A DNA stretch of 49,472 nt from Helicobacter sp. (GCA_029264775.1 JARHYT010000087.1:1-49472); one strand, 5' to 3'; counted from the first letter of the stretch, positions 1 through 12,033 are shown. Numbers and translations are program-made. The notes: generated from the sequence alone by a model not told the origin.

Positions 1-217
1 TAAAAGCTCTTGTTCCAAGATAATTACTAAATAAACTTTCATAACCAAAATTTACATCAATATCCCAAGAGTTATTATAATATCCATCCCAAACACTTGA
101 ATCTACTTTACCAGAACCAGCATAACCGACCATACCATATCCACCATCAACACCTACAAACACCTTTGCTTGTGCTAAAGATATGCTTAAAAGTCCTAAT
201 GCTAACATTTTTTTCAT
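1..217 (-). CDS. Outer-membrane protein, N-terminal part (runs off window)
   Basis: The reading frame opens with a typical signal peptide (MKKMLALGLLSISLAQA, then KVFVGVDGG). It continues with glycine- and aromatic-rich sequence (GYGMVGYAG, NFGYESLFSNYLGTRAF) typical of outer-membrane beta-barrels of Helicobacter. The ATG at 217 is preceded by AAAAAGGAGC, a strong ribosome binding site. Only about 72 residues are inside the window; the C-terminus lies beyond position 1. It sits downstream of rnc on the same strand, behind a perfect inverted repeat at 231-266. The exact OMP family cannot be assigned from this piece. Confidence 0.75.
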   Translation of the reverse strand, partial: MKKMLALGLLSISLAQAKVFVGVDGGYGMVGYAGSGKVDSSVWDGYYNNSWDIDVNFGYESLFSNYLGTRAF

Positions 218-230
218 ATTCTGCTCCTTT

Positions 231-266
231 TTAAAAGCTATGATTAATAATAATCATAGCTTTTAA
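231..266 (-). terminator. Inverted repeat between rnc and the OMP gene (possible terminator)
   Basis: A perfect dyad, TTAAAAGCTATGATT and its reverse complement separated by a short AT loop, lies after rnc and about 5 nt before the ribosome binding site of the OMP gene. The stem carries U-rich 3' sequence, so it may end rnc transcription. It could equally be a structured 5' leader of the OMP mRNA. The position is certain; the function is inferred. Confidence 0.5.
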
Positions 267-304
267 AAAGCAAAAGTTATGCCATGTAAATAAAAAAACA
301 GATA

Positions 305-988
305 TCACTTGTTTTCTAAAATCTCAAGAGTTATTCTTGCTGCCTCTTGTTGAGCTATTTTTTTACTAGCACCCTCACCTATTGCATAAATATTATCTCC
401 AATTTTTACTTGCATTGTAAAACTTTTTTTATGATCAGGTCCTTTTTGCAACAATAGCTCATATATAGGGATACATCCAAATTTTTCCTGTGTATATTCT
501 TGAAGTCTTGATTTATAATCCCTTAATAGCGTATTTTCATCGATATCAAATTCTCCTAACATAATAGGATAAAACACCCTTTTAACTTCATTTAAACCGG
601 ATTCTATATATATAACTGCCATAATAGCTTCAAATGCATCACTTAAAAGACTAGCTTTTAATCTACCACCATTATTGTCTTCAGAAATAGATAAATTTAT
701 ATAATCTCCTAAATGTATAGACATAGCAAGTTTATAAAAAGATTTTTCATTAACAAGTGATGCACGCATTTTTGATAATATGCCCTCATTTTTTTGAAAA
801 AATTTATTATATAAAAACTCAGCAACCACCAAATCAAGTACAGCATCACCTAAAAATTCTAGTCTTTCGTTATTATATGGCTTTCTAAGTGATTTATGAG
901 TTAAAGCTTCTCTTAATAATTCCCTATTTTTAAATACATAATCAAGTTTTTTTTCTAGTAAGGCAATGTCTTTCACCTTCATACACAT
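305..988 (-). CDS. rnc: Ribonuclease III
   Basis: Double-strand-specific endoribonuclease that processes rRNA precursors and structured mRNAs in the cytoplasm. The 227-residue protein has the RNase III signature NERLEFLGDAVLDL near residues 40-53, carrying the catalytic acidic residues. A C-terminal double-stranded-RNA-binding domain runs from about residue 157 (DYKSRLQEYTQEKFG) to GEGASKKIAQQEAA. Length is normal for the family. The start at 988 follows AGGGG at a good distance; an in-frame ATG two codons later is possible. It is the last of the leftward gene series from the origin (dnaA, dnaN, gyrB, prepilin-like, rnc). The inverted repeat just downstream may terminate it. Confidence 0.96.
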   Translation of the reverse strand: MCMKVKDIALLEKKLDYVFKNRELLREALTHKSLRKPYNNERLEFLGDAVLDLVVAEFLYNKFFQKNEGILSKMRASLVNEKSFYKLAMSIHLGDYINLSISEDNNGGRLKASLLSDAFEAIMAVIYIESGLNEVKRVFYPIMLGEFDIDENTLLRDYKSRLQEYTQEKFGCIPIYELLLQKGPDHKKSFTMQVKIGDNIYAIGEGASKKIAQQEAARITLEILENK

Positions 989-1060
989 TAAAATACCCCT
1001 TTATATTATTAAGTGAAATTCTACCAAAAAATACATACAATATCAAATAAAATAATATTA

Positions 1061-1459
1061 TCATTTCTTTTGTTTCCTATGATATAATTTTCTACATAAT
1101 AAATTTGAATGATTACATGTAATAATATATTGATTATTTGAATTTACTTTAATTGTGAGATATAATCTCTGGCTTTGTATTGTCAATATATATTTTTGAT
1201 TTTGCAAAACTAACGAAAAATATTTATTATTCACCTGATATTTATTTAAAACTTCTTGTATAAATGCCATATTATTTTTTTGCTTGTTTAAAAATGTTGT
1301 ATATACGCTATCGTTTAAAGTTTTCTGTATCATTTGTATATATTTACTTGCCTGCATTATCGCAATATTCCTAAATACATACGGCTTAATTACAAAAATT
1401 GAAAAAATAGATACTAATAACAGACAAAAAAGTATTTCAAGAAAGCTAAAAGCTCTCAT
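1061..1459 (-). CDS. Prepilin-like protein with N-terminal methylation motif
   Basis: A 132-residue protein starting MRAFSFLEILFCLLLV. The RA|FSFLE sequence followed by about 18 hydrophobic residues matches a prepilin peptidase site with Glu at +5, as in type IV pilins, type II pseudopilins and competence pseudopilins. The preceding residue is Ala instead of the usual Gly, which is tolerated in some pseudopilins. The rest is a small basic domain with two cysteines near the C-terminus (TCNHSNLLC). A longer reading frame reaches 1510 but would overlap gyrB; the ATG at 1459, 20 nt after the gyrB stop, puts the motif at the N-terminus. No other pilus genes are nearby. A role in DNA uptake is possible but inferred. 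Confidence 0.65.
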   Translation of the reverse strand: MRAFSFLEILFCLLLVSIFSIFVIKPYVFRNIAIMQASKYIQMIQKTLNDSVYTTFLNKQKNNMAFIQEVLNKYQVNNKYFSLVLQNQKYILTIQSQRLYLTIKVNSNNQYIITCNHSNLLCRKLYHRKQKK

Positions 1460-1478
1460 ATGCTTATCATATAATATT

Positions 1479-4926
<3,448 letters not shown>

Positions 4927-4950
4927 TCTTACTCCTTCTGTGTATTAAAA

Positions 4951-5082
4951 AGATAGTAGTTATAGTAGTGTTATTGAATTCTGTGAATTAATATTTAAAA
5001 ACATTTTTAAAGCCCTTTTATATGGAGTTTATTTATTTATTTTGAATATGAAAATATTCATAGTAAATTCACTTATATTCAC
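4951..5082. other. Putative oriC2: DnaA-trio-like TAG repeats and DnaA-box-like sites
   Basis: Between dnaN and dnaA lies a TAG-repeat tract at 4953-4968 (ATAGTAGTTATAGTAG). It is followed by the degenerate TTGAATT and then GTGAATTA (4983-4990). Two ATTCAC motifs in the opposite orientation occur at 5067-5072 and 5077-5082, 10 bp apart, and a partial ATTCA occurs at 5056-5060. ATTCAC matches the core remembered for H. pylori DnaA boxes (TCATTCAC). TAG trios beside a DnaA box in the same orientation resemble the DnaA-trio unwinding element of B. subtilis. The flanks are very AT-rich. Origin function is inferred. Confidence 0.7.
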
Positions 5083-5127
5083 ATATTTAATCCGAAATTA
5101 TAGCAAAATAATTTTTATTTAACTATT

Positions 5128-6447
5128 TTATTTAATTCTTTGTTTTAGTTTTGAGATCATATTTTTTACTTCGTTTTTCAATGTTTGGTTTTTTTCAAAT
5201 TCTTGCGATAATGATTTTATTTGTTTGCTAACTGCACTATGATCTTTTAAATTTAATTCAGATGCTATGTGAGGTAAAGTCATGTTTGTTTCTTCTCTTG
5301 TTATGTAAGCTACTATTTTTCTTGCTTTTGCTATTGTTTTTTTCCCTCTAGTTTTTGTCTTTATCTCGCTTGGTTTAATATTATATTCTAATGCTACTAA
5401 TTTTACTATTTCATCAAATGATATTATACTTGTCTCTTCTTCTCTATCTTTTAAAGCGTTTTTTATTGTTTCTATTGTTATTGGAGTATTAAAGATTGAC
5501 ATATGTCCATGTAGATTCACAATCATTCCTTCTATTTCTCTTATATTATCTTGTAGGCTAGTTGCTAGAAGACTTATAGATTCCATATCAAGTTTAATTC
5601 CATTTATATCGCATTTTTGTTTTATTATATCTATTTTTGTATTTAATTCTGGAGATTCTATTTTTGACATCATACCTCCGTTAAACCTTGATTTTAATCT
5701 CTTTTCTAATTTTTCAATTAGATTTGGGGCTTTGTCGCTTGACATTATAATTTGTCCTTTGTTTTTTATAATATCATTAAAGGTATTAAAGAATTCTTCT
5801 TGAAATAAATCTGTCTTTGCTAGGAATTGAATATCATCAATAACTAAGTAATCACATTTTCTAAACCTTTCTCTAAATTCTTCCATATTTTTTTTTGTTA
5901 CTTTATACCTATATTCATTAAACATAGTTTCTGCTGTTATGAATATTATAATTGCATTTGGCTTTTCTTTATAAACTTTATTGCATATCGCACTTAATAG
6001 GTGAGTTTTTCCTAGTCCTGTGTTCCCGTATATTAATAGAGGATTCCATTTTGCTTTTTGTTGTGCTACTTCTCTAGCTGCTTCATATGCGAATTTATTA
6101 CATTCTCCTGTTATAAAATTTTCAAATGAATATTCTGAATTAATTAGAGTTCTATTATTTGCAATCATATATTTATTTTTTTGTTTTATATTCTCATTAA
6201 TAAAATGCTTTGTCTTTGTAGTTATTTCTATGTTTGGTATCTCATTATTATTCTTTTTTATTATTTTCAGTATTTTTTCTATGTAATTTCTTTTTATCCA
6301 ATTTACTATAAATATATTATCTGCTACATAAACTAATTTATTTCTGGTTGAATTATTACTATCAAATTCTATTTTACTTATATATTTTTGATATTCTTTT
6401 TCATCTACTATTTTTTTTAGTTCTTTAAGAATTTCATTTCCTTCCAT
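5128..6447 (-). CDS. dnaA: Chromosomal replication initiator protein DnaA
   Basis: AAA+ initiator that binds DnaA boxes and melts oriC. The 439-residue protein has an N-terminal domain I (about 1-85), a short linker, and the ATPase domain with Walker A GNTGLGKT at 141-148. Walker B is VIDDIQFL, and sensor II lies in the NIREIEG segment. C-terminal domain IV ends with the helix-turn-helix signature region LNLKDHSAVSKQIKSL; the usual DHTTV is DHSAV here. Length is typical for Campylobacterota. It is flanked on both sides by clusters of GTGAAT sites, in agreement with autoregulation and a bipartite origin. The gene diverges from fabD. Confidence 0.98.
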   Translation of the reverse strand: MEGNEILKELKKIVDEKEYQKYISKIEFDSNNSTRNKLVYVADNIFIVNWIKRNYIEKILKIIKKNNNEIPNIEITTKTKHFINENIKQKNKYMIANNRTLINSEYSFENFITGECNKFAYEAAREVAQQKAKWNPLLIYGNTGLGKTHLLSAICNKVYKEKPNAIIIFITAETMFNEYRYKVTKKNMEEFRERFRKCDYLVIDDIQFLAKTDLFQEEFFNTFNDIIKNKGQIIMSSDKAPNLIEKLEKRLKSRFNGGMMSKIESPELNTKIDIIKQKCDINGIKLDMESISLLATSLQDNIREIEGMIVNLHGHMSIFNTPITIETIKNALKDREEETSIISFDEIVKLVALEYNIKPSEIKTKTRGKKTIAKARKIVAYITREETNMTLPHIASELNLKDHSAVSKQIKSLSQEFEKNQTLKNEVKNMISKLKQRIK

Positions 6448-6462
6448 GTTTAACCTTATATC

Positions 6463-6568
6463 ATTTCACAATTTTATGCAATTATATCCATTTTTTAGTG
6501 AATTAAATCCATTATTAGGTGAATATATAGTGAAAATTATGTGAATTAGAGTTTTTTCGTGTGAATTA
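6463..6568. other. Putative oriC1: helically phased DnaA-box-like array upstream of dnaA
   Basis: Five GTGAA(T/A)-type sites start at 6498 (GTGAATTA), 6519 (GTGAATAT), 6530 (GTGAAAAT), 6541 (GTGAATTA) and 6561 (GTGAATTA). An inverted ATTTCAC lies at 6463-6469. Start-to-start distances are 21, 11, 11 and 20 bp, i.e. close to whole helical turns, so the sites face one side of the DNA. Together with 4951-5082 this gives repeats on both sides of dnaA, like the bipartite oriC known from H. pylori. The region also holds the divergent dnaA and fabD control sequences. Confidence 0.72.
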
Positions 6569-6685
6569 ATTTTAAATGTATGCATGTTAAAAATCGGTTT
6601 ATTCTTTATATTTTTTAATATCTTAAAAAATATTTGTTATACTGCTGTAATTATAGCTTTTAATAGAATTTACTTTGGAGTTTTC

Positions 6686-7600
6686 ATGAATTATGCCTTT
6701 GTTTATCCGGGTCAGGGGTCTCAAACTATTTCTATGGGAATAGATTTTAGAAATAATTTTAAAATAGCAGAAGAGCTTGTCGAAAGAGCTAGTGGAGCTT
6801 TACAAGTTAATATGAATAGTATTCTTATGGACGATGAAGAAAAGTTAAATAAGACAGAATATACACAACCTGCAATATTCTTAGTTAGTGCTATGGCTCA
6901 TTATATTTTAGAGCAAGAATTTAACATAAAGCCATATGTTGCTTTTGGACATTCATTAGGTGAGGTTAGTGCGTATTGTTTAAATGGTGGTGCTAGCTTT
7001 GAAGATTCCATTATATTGACACACAAAAGAGGGTGTTTTATGACTCAATCTTGCAAAGATATAGAAGTTGGCATGATGGTGTGTCTTGGTCTTAATACTG
7101 GTAGGCTTGATGAAATATGCATAGAATCTAGGAATAAAGGTCTAAATGTTTGGGCTGCTAATTACAATGTTGAAGGACAGGTAGTTTTAGCTGGAGTTAA
7201 AAAGGATTTAGAATTAGTTAGTGAATATTTAAAGAAAGCTGGGGCTAAGAGGACACTTTTATTAAAAATGAGTGTTGCTAGTCATTGCCCACTTTTATCT
7301 AACTCTATACCACCATTTAGGGATTTGTTGCAAGAAAAAATTAAAGATAGCAATATAAATATTATCTCCAATGTTGATTCAGAGATTTATAGAACAAAAA
7401 ATGAGGCATTAGATAAACTTACAAAACAGCTAATAATGCCTGTTCTTTATAGCGAGAATGTTTTAAAAGCAAAAGAGTTAGGTGTAGAGAAATTTATAGA
7501 ATTGGGACATGGTAATGTTTTATCTGGTTTGAATAAAAAAATATCAGATATTGAAACTATATCTATTAATTCATCTGAATCTTTGAAAAATATTGGGTGA
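6686..7600 (+). CDS. fabD: Malonyl-CoA:ACP transacylase
   Basis: Transfers malonyl from CoA to acyl carrier protein for type II fatty-acid synthesis in the cytoplasm. The protein begins MNYAFVYPGQGSQT, with the conserved Gln of the oxyanion hole. It carries the nucleophile in GHSLGE and the catalytic His in VASHCPL. At 304 residues it matches the family. The frame extends upstream to 6584, but the ATG at 6686 with TTTGGAG 5 nt before it gives the normal N-terminus. It is the first rightward gene from the origin, with minC following 3 nt after its stop, so the two are probably cotranscribed. Confidence 0.96.
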   Translation: MNYAFVYPGQGSQTISMGIDFRNNFKIAEELVERASGALQVNMNSILMDDEEKLNKTEYTQPAIFLVSAMAHYILEQEFNIKPYVAFGHSLGEVSAYCLNGGASFEDSIILTHKRGCFMTQSCKDIEVGMMVCLGLNTGRLDEICIESRNKGLNVWAANYNVEGQVVLAGVKKDLELVSEYLKKAGAKRTLLLKMSVASHCPLLSNSIPPFRDLLQEKIKDSNINIISNVDSEIYRTKNEALDKLTKQLIMPVLYSENVLKAKELGVEKFIELGHGNVLSGLNKKISDIETISINSSESLKNIG

Positions 7601-7603
7601 TTT

Positions 7604-8368
7604 ATGGTAAAAATGAGACAGAGAAATCTATCGGTTTTTGAGTTTGAGCAAGGTACAGATGAAGAGATTGTTTTATATATAAAACAAAATGCAGATTTCA
7701 TGAAGAATCATTGTTTAGCATTTCATAATGATGTAAGTGATCAGTTAGAAAATCTTATGAAAGAATTAGATATTATTTTTTTTAAAGTACATAATAATAA
7801 TATTTTTAAACATTCTAAAAATCATCATTTTTTGCAAGACAATATAAATAGTAAAGAACATCAAGATACTATAATTAAAAAGAAGATAACTTTTAATTTT
7901 GATGATTCTAAACAGGTTATAACAGATACAATAGAATCAGAAGAAATTAGTAAAGAAACTTTAGAGAATAAAGAACATAGTAATTATGAAAAGCATTTAG
8001 AATATAACTTAAAAGAAAATAATAATTTTGGAAAAAATGTTATAAATTCTAAAACTCTTCCGAATATTGTTTTTAATCGCTCTATTCGTAGTGGTGAAAA
8101 TATTGTTTTACAATCTCATGCAACATTTATCAAAACAATCAATGTTGGTGCATTTATAAAAAGTCAAGGAAATTTGCATATTTATGGAAAATGTGATGGA
8201 ATTTTGGAATGTTTTGGCGATTATATTATAATAAAGGAATTTAATATGGGTAGAATTTCATTACAAGGTATTGATTTGGAAGGAAAAATGCTTGAATTTG
8301 TAAGGAATAGCGATAAATTTAAAATATTAACCATAGAGGGCAATGAAATTTCAATTAATGAAATTTAG
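7604..8368 (+). CDS. minC: Septum site-determining protein MinC
   Basis: Inhibitor of FtsZ assembly, placed by MinD/MinE so that division occurs at mid-cell. The 254-residue protein has an N-terminal domain (about 1-110), a lysine/glutamate/asparagine-rich linker and a C-terminal beta-helix domain. That last domain runs from RSIRSGENIVLQSHATF and carries the repetitive GAFIKSQGNLHIYGKCDG pattern of MinC. The linker is long and low-complexity. An alternative ATG three codons downstream (7613) is possible. It is followed 20 nt later by lpxC, and minC-lpxC is also the order remembered for H. pylori. Confidence 0.88.
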   Translation: MVKMRQRNLSVFEFEQGTDEEIVLYIKQNADFMKNHCLAFHNDVSDQLENLMKELDIIFFKVHNNNIFKHSKNHHFLQDNINSKEHQDTIIKKKITFNFDDSKQVITDTIESEEISKETLENKEHSNYEKHLEYNLKENNNFGKNVINSKTLPNIVFNRSIRSGENIVLQSHATFIKTINVGAFIKSQGNLHIYGKCDGILECFGDYIIIKEFNMGRISLQGIDLEGKMLEFVRNSDKFKILTIEGNEISINEI

Positions 8369-8388
8369 GGTTAATTTAGGAGTATAAC

Positions 8389-9294
8389 ATGAGACAAAGA
8401 ACGATAGCTAAAAGTGTTGAGCTTGTGGGTGTTGGATTACATAAAGGTGTCCCAGTAAGAATGATTTTAGAACCACTACCAAGTGATAGTGGAATTGTAT
8501 TTTTTCGCAGTGATAAAGGTGTTAGCATACCTTTAAAGATTGAGAATGTTATTGATACTACTATGGCTACTGTTATTGGAAAAGATGGTGCTAAGGTCTC
8601 CACAATTGAGCATTTATTGTCAAGTATATATGCCTATGGTATAGATAATCTTAGAATTATTTTAGATAATGAGGAAGTACCTATTATGGATGGCTCTAGC
8701 ATAGGTTTTTGTATGTTGCTTGAGGAAGCTGGAATACAAGAACTTGATAAGGTAAAGCGAGCTATTGTTATAAATGAAAATATTGAGATTGAAGATAATG
8801 GTAAGTTTGTTAGGCTAGAACCGAATGATAAAATTATATTTGACTTCACGATTAAATTTTCTCATCAGGCTATCAGAGAACAAAGCTATAAATTTGAATT
8901 TAGCACGCAGAATTATAAAGAAGAAATTGCTAAGGCACGTACTTTTGGGTTTTTGCAAGAAGTAAATCAACTTCGTGCTATGGGGCTTGGGCTTGGTGGT
9001 AGCTTTGATAATTGTATTGTTCTTGATGAAAAAGGTATATTAAATAAAGATGGATTAAGATATAAGGATGAGTTTGTTAGACATAAGATACTTGATGCTA
9101 TGGGTGATATGTCATTGCTTGGTATGCCTATAATTGGTGGGTATATTTCATTTGCAGGAAGTCATAAATTAAATCATTTTTTAACAAAAAAACTTTTAGA
9201 TACCACAAGTGCTTATAGTATTGTTGAATTAAATGATAAATCAAAAATTATGCAAAAAACTTTTGTTAATACAAAGGTAAAAGCAAAAATATAA
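8389..9294 (+). CDS. lpxC: UDP-3-O-acyl-N-acetylglucosamine deacetylase
   Basis: Zinc enzyme for the first committed step of lipid A synthesis, removing the acetyl group from UDP-3-O-acyl-GlcNAc. The zinc ligands are visible: His in TIEHLLSSIYAYGIDN, and His and Asp in VRHKILDAMGD. The general acid/base region GSHKLNHFL is near the C-terminus. At 301 residues it is full length. The start follows TTAGGAG. A hairpin with a T-run at 9342-9366 ends the fabD-minC-lpxC unit. Confidence 0.97.
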   Translation: MRQRTIAKSVELVGVGLHKGVPVRMILEPLPSDSGIVFFRSDKGVSIPLKIENVIDTTMATVIGKDGAKVSTIEHLLSSIYAYGIDNLRIILDNEEVPIMDGSSIGFCMLLEEAGIQELDKVKRAIVINENIEIEDNGKFVRLEPNDKIIFDFTIKFSHQAIREQSYKFEFSTQNYKEEIAKARTFGFLQEVNQLRAMGLGLGGSFDNCIVLDEKGILNKDGLRYKDEFVRHKILDAMGDMSLLGMPIIGGYISFAGSHKLNHFLTKKLLDTTSAYSIVELNDKSKIMQKTFVNTKVKAKI

Positions 9295-9341
9295 TAAAAT
9301 ATTATAATTTTAACTTCTAATAAATTAAAAATAAAGTATAT

Positions 9342-9366
9342 AGCCATTAAAAGAGATGGTTTTTTG
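9342..9366 (+). terminator. Intrinsic terminator after lpxC
   Basis: AGCCAT pairs with ATGGTT across an 8-nt loop, followed by a run of six T residues. The placement 47 nt after the lpxC stop and before the next gene's ribosome binding site suits a rho-independent terminator with a short stem. Confidence 0.6.
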
Positions 9367-9383
9367 TAAATAAAGGTATCTAT

Positions 9384-10727
9384 ATGTTTTTAAAAATCTT
9401 ACCATTTTTAAGTATTCTAATATTTCGTTTTATTGGTTTATTTATAGTTTTGCCGGTTATATCACTTCTTGTTTCTGCTATGCCTCATGCTAATGCATGG
9501 AATGTTGGTTTAGCTATTGGTGCTCCTTACTTATTTCAAATGCTTTTTCAGCCATTTTTTGGTAGGTTTAGTGATAAATATGGTAGAAAGCCTATTCTTA
9601 TTTTAGGATTAGTTATATTCTTTATTGGCACTATCATATGTATGTTTGAAGACTCTGTTTATTATTTGATTGTTGGTAGGTGTATTCAAGGAATAGGTGC
9701 TGTTGGTGGCATATTAACTGCATTAGTTGCTGATTCTGTCAGAGAAGATAAAAGAACTAGTGCTATGGCTTTAATGGGTATTGGAATCTTTGTAAGTTTT
9801 CTAATAGCTATGTTTCTTGGTTCTATTTTAGGGGCTAGATATGGATTAAATTCACTATTTTTATTAAGTGCTATTGTAACTTTGGTATCTATTTTTATAG
9901 CTTTAATATTTGTGAAGCCAACTCCAAAGATTGATTATATTTATCCACAACATGAAGTACATATTGAAAATGAAAGGTTAATTCAAAGGAGTATTATTGC
10001 TATGAATTTTAGCAATTTTATTCAAAAAATGCTTATGATTTTGACATTTGCTTTAATACCCATAATTCTTAATGAACATATAGAAAAAACAGAATTTTGG
10101 ATCATATATATACCTGCTATGTTGGTTAGTATTATAGCTTTAGGACCTACATCTATTATAAGTGAAAAGAAAGGTAAATCAAAGGTCGTTTTATTAGTTA
10201 GTATAATTATTTTTTTCTTATCATATTCGTATATGTTATTTTGGTATGGTAACCTAATTATGTTTGGTGTTAGTGTCGCGTTATTTTTTATTGCATTTTC
10301 TATGCAGGAAGCTTTACTGCAAAGTATGATTAGCAAGTATGCAAAGGCAAAAAATCGAGGTGGCATTATAGGTGATTTTGTTGCATTTGGGTTTGGTGGT
10401 AGTTTCATTGGTGCTATGATAGGTGGACATTTTAGTAATTATGATTCTATAATATCTTTGAGTTATATTTTATTTTGTAGTTTAATATTGCTTTCTGTGA
10501 TTTGGTTTTTTTCAATAATAATTATGGTAAAAGATACACATACATATAAGACCATGTATGTTTCTTTGGGAGATATAAAGCTAAAAGACTTAGAAGAGAT
10601 AAATAATATAGTTGGTATTATGGAATGGTATGAAAATATATATGATAATCTACTAATTATCAAATATAATTCAGAGATTTTAGAATCCAATTATATCAAT
10701 AAGATTCTAGGTGTAAAAAATAATTGA
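9384..10727 (+). CDS. MFS transporter, YajR-like with C-terminal cytoplasmic domain
   Basis: A 447-residue inner-membrane protein with about 12 predicted membrane segments. MFS signatures are present: FGRFSDKYGRKPIL in the loop between helices 2 and 3, and YLIVGRCIQGIGAVGG in helix 4. After the last helix there is a soluble tail of about 60 residues (from LGDIKLKDLEEINNIVG). This resembles the small C-terminal ferredoxin-like domain of E. coli YajR. The substrate is unknown; drug/proton antiport is a family-level guess. AAAGG at 9371-9376 supports the start, and lolA follows 10 nt downstream. Confidence 0.8.
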   Translation: MFLKILPFLSILIFRFIGLFIVLPVISLLVSAMPHANAWNVGLAIGAPYLFQMLFQPFFGRFSDKYGRKPILILGLVIFFIGTIICMFEDSVYYLIVGRCIQGIGAVGGILTALVADSVREDKRTSAMALMGIGIFVSFLIAMFLGSILGARYGLNSLFLLSAIVTLVSIFIALIFVKPTPKIDYIYPQHEVHIENERLIQRSIIAMNFSNFIQKMLMILTFALIPIILNEHIEKTEFWIIYIPAMLVSIIALGPTSIISEKKGKSKVVLLVSIIIFFLSYSYMLFWYGNLIMFGVSVALFFIAFSMQEALLQSMISKYAKAKNRGGIIGDFVAFGFGGSFIGAMIGGHFSNYDSIISLSYILFCSLILLSVIWFFSIIIMVKDTHTYKTMYVSLGDIKLKDLEEINNIVGIMEWYENIYDNLLIIKYNSEILESNYINKILGVKNN

Positions 10728-10737
10728 AAGGATTAAA

Positions 10738-11271
10738 ATGAATGTAGTTAGAATTATTTATATTTGGTTGTGTATATATACCTTTGCTTTTTCTAATGAA
10801 GAATGGCGTAATATAAAGAGTATGGAAGCTGATTTTTATCAAGAAATAAAGGGTGAGAGAGGTTCTATACCTGTTGTTTATCAAGGTAAATTGTATGCTT
10901 TTAATAATAAAGTCAAATGGGAATATACAGCACCTTTAAAAAAAGAAGTTTATCTAGAAAAAAATCAAGCATATATTTATGAGCCAGAGTTAAAACAGGT
11001 TACGATTGGTAGTTTAAAGGAAAATGTTGATTTTTTTCATATACTGAAAAATGTTAAAAAAACATCAAATAATCATTATGAAACAAAAATAGGTGATACT
11101 TTATATTTTCTTGTTATTAAAGATTCTAAGCCCAACATGTTAATGTATAATGATAGCCTTGATAACTATATAACAATTTCTTTTAAGAATATAAAAATTA
11201 ATACGAAAATAGATAGTAGTATCTTTATATTTCAACCACCAGATGATGTAGAATATATAGATACAAATTAG
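10738..11271 (+). CDS. lolA: Outer-membrane lipoprotein carrier protein LolA
   Basis: Periplasmic chaperone that carries lipoproteins from LolCDE to the outer membrane. The 177-residue protein has an N-terminal signal peptide (IYIWLCIYTFAFS) and LolA features: MEADFYQEIKG, then YQGKLYAFNNKVKWEYTAP with its conserved W-x-Y-x-x-P, and a beta-strand-rich remainder. Length is typical. The start follows TTGAAAGGATTAAA. The gene is close behind the MFS gene and ends in a terminator that overlaps the stop codon. Confidence 0.9.
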   Translation: MNVVRIIYIWLCIYTFAFSNEEWRNIKSMEADFYQEIKGERGSIPVVYQGKLYAFNNKVKWEYTAPLKKEVYLEKNQAYIYEPELKQVTIGSLKENVDFFHILKNVKKTSNNHYETKIGDTLYFLVIKDSKPNMLMYNDSLDNYITISFKNIKINTKIDSSIFIFQPPDDVEYIDTN

Positions 11272-11289
11272 CATAAAGCGTGCTATTTT
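11269..11289 (+). terminator. Intrinsic terminator overlapping the lolA stop
   Basis: TAGCA (its TAG is the lolA stop codon) pairs with TGCTA across a 7-nt loop and is followed by TTTT. This is a short stem but correctly placed before atpB. Confidence 0.45.
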
Positions 11290-11352
11290 AGCTATTTTTA
11301 AGAGTTTTTTTGGTAGTATATAGAATCAATTGCACTAAACAAAGGGATTAGA

Positions 11353-12033
11353 ATGGAAGACAGACTCTTTACATTTGCAGGTTTAATTAGTACTAATCAT
11401 TCGTTCATTACAATATTTTATACTATTTTATGTTCAGTAATTACCATTGGCATAAGCATGTTTGCTGTTAGAAAGATGCAAATTATTCCAACTGGCATAC
11501 AGAATTTTTACGAGTGGATTATTGGTGGCATGTTATATATAGGTAAAGATGCCTTGGGCGATAAGTTAGCTAGAAAATATTTTCCTCTTGCTGGTACTAT
11601 TGGTGTTTTAGTATTTTATTGTAATATTATTGGTATGATACCCGGATTTGAGGCACCTACAGCTAGCATAAGTTTTACACTTGTGTTAGCATTAGTAGTT
11701 TTCTTTTATTATCATTTTGAGGGTATTAGGGTGAATGGTGTTGTAAAATATTTTGGGCATTTTGCCGGTCCAATCAAGATCTTATCACCTTTACTTTTTC
11801 CTGTTGAGATTATTTCTCATTTTTCTAGGATTATTTCTTTATCTTTCCGTTTATTTGGAAATATTAGAGGTGATGATATGTTCCTATTGGTAATGTTGCA
11901 ACTTGCACCATGGGTTGTTCCATTACTTCCATTTGGTATATTAATGTTTATGGCTGTTTTACAGGCATTTGTTTTTATGATATTAACTTATGTTTATTTG
12001 GCTAGTGCAGTCTTATTAGAAGAAGAACACTAA
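11353..12033 (+). CDS. atpB: ATP synthase F0 subunit a
   Basis: Membrane subunit that forms the proton half-channels beside the c-ring. The 226-residue protein has five to six membrane helices and the key segment [18 protein letters not shown], with the essential Arg of the stator helix. The C-terminal helix begins with [14 protein letters not shown]. As in other Campylobacterota it stands apart from the F1 genes. The start follows AAAGGGATTAGA. A small membrane protein gene follows after 16 nt and is probably cotranscribed. Confidence 0.97.
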   Translation: MEDRLFTFAGLISTNHSFITIFYTILCSVITIGISMFAVRKMQIIPTGIQNFYEWIIGGMLYIGKDALGDKLARKYFPLAGTIGVLVFYCNIIGMIPGFEAPTASISFTLVLALVVFFYYHFEGIRVNGVVKYFGHFAGPIKILSPLLFPVEIISHFSRIISLSFRLFGNIRGDDMFLLVMLQLAPWVVPLLPFGILMFMAVLQAFVFMILTYVYLASAVLLEEEH

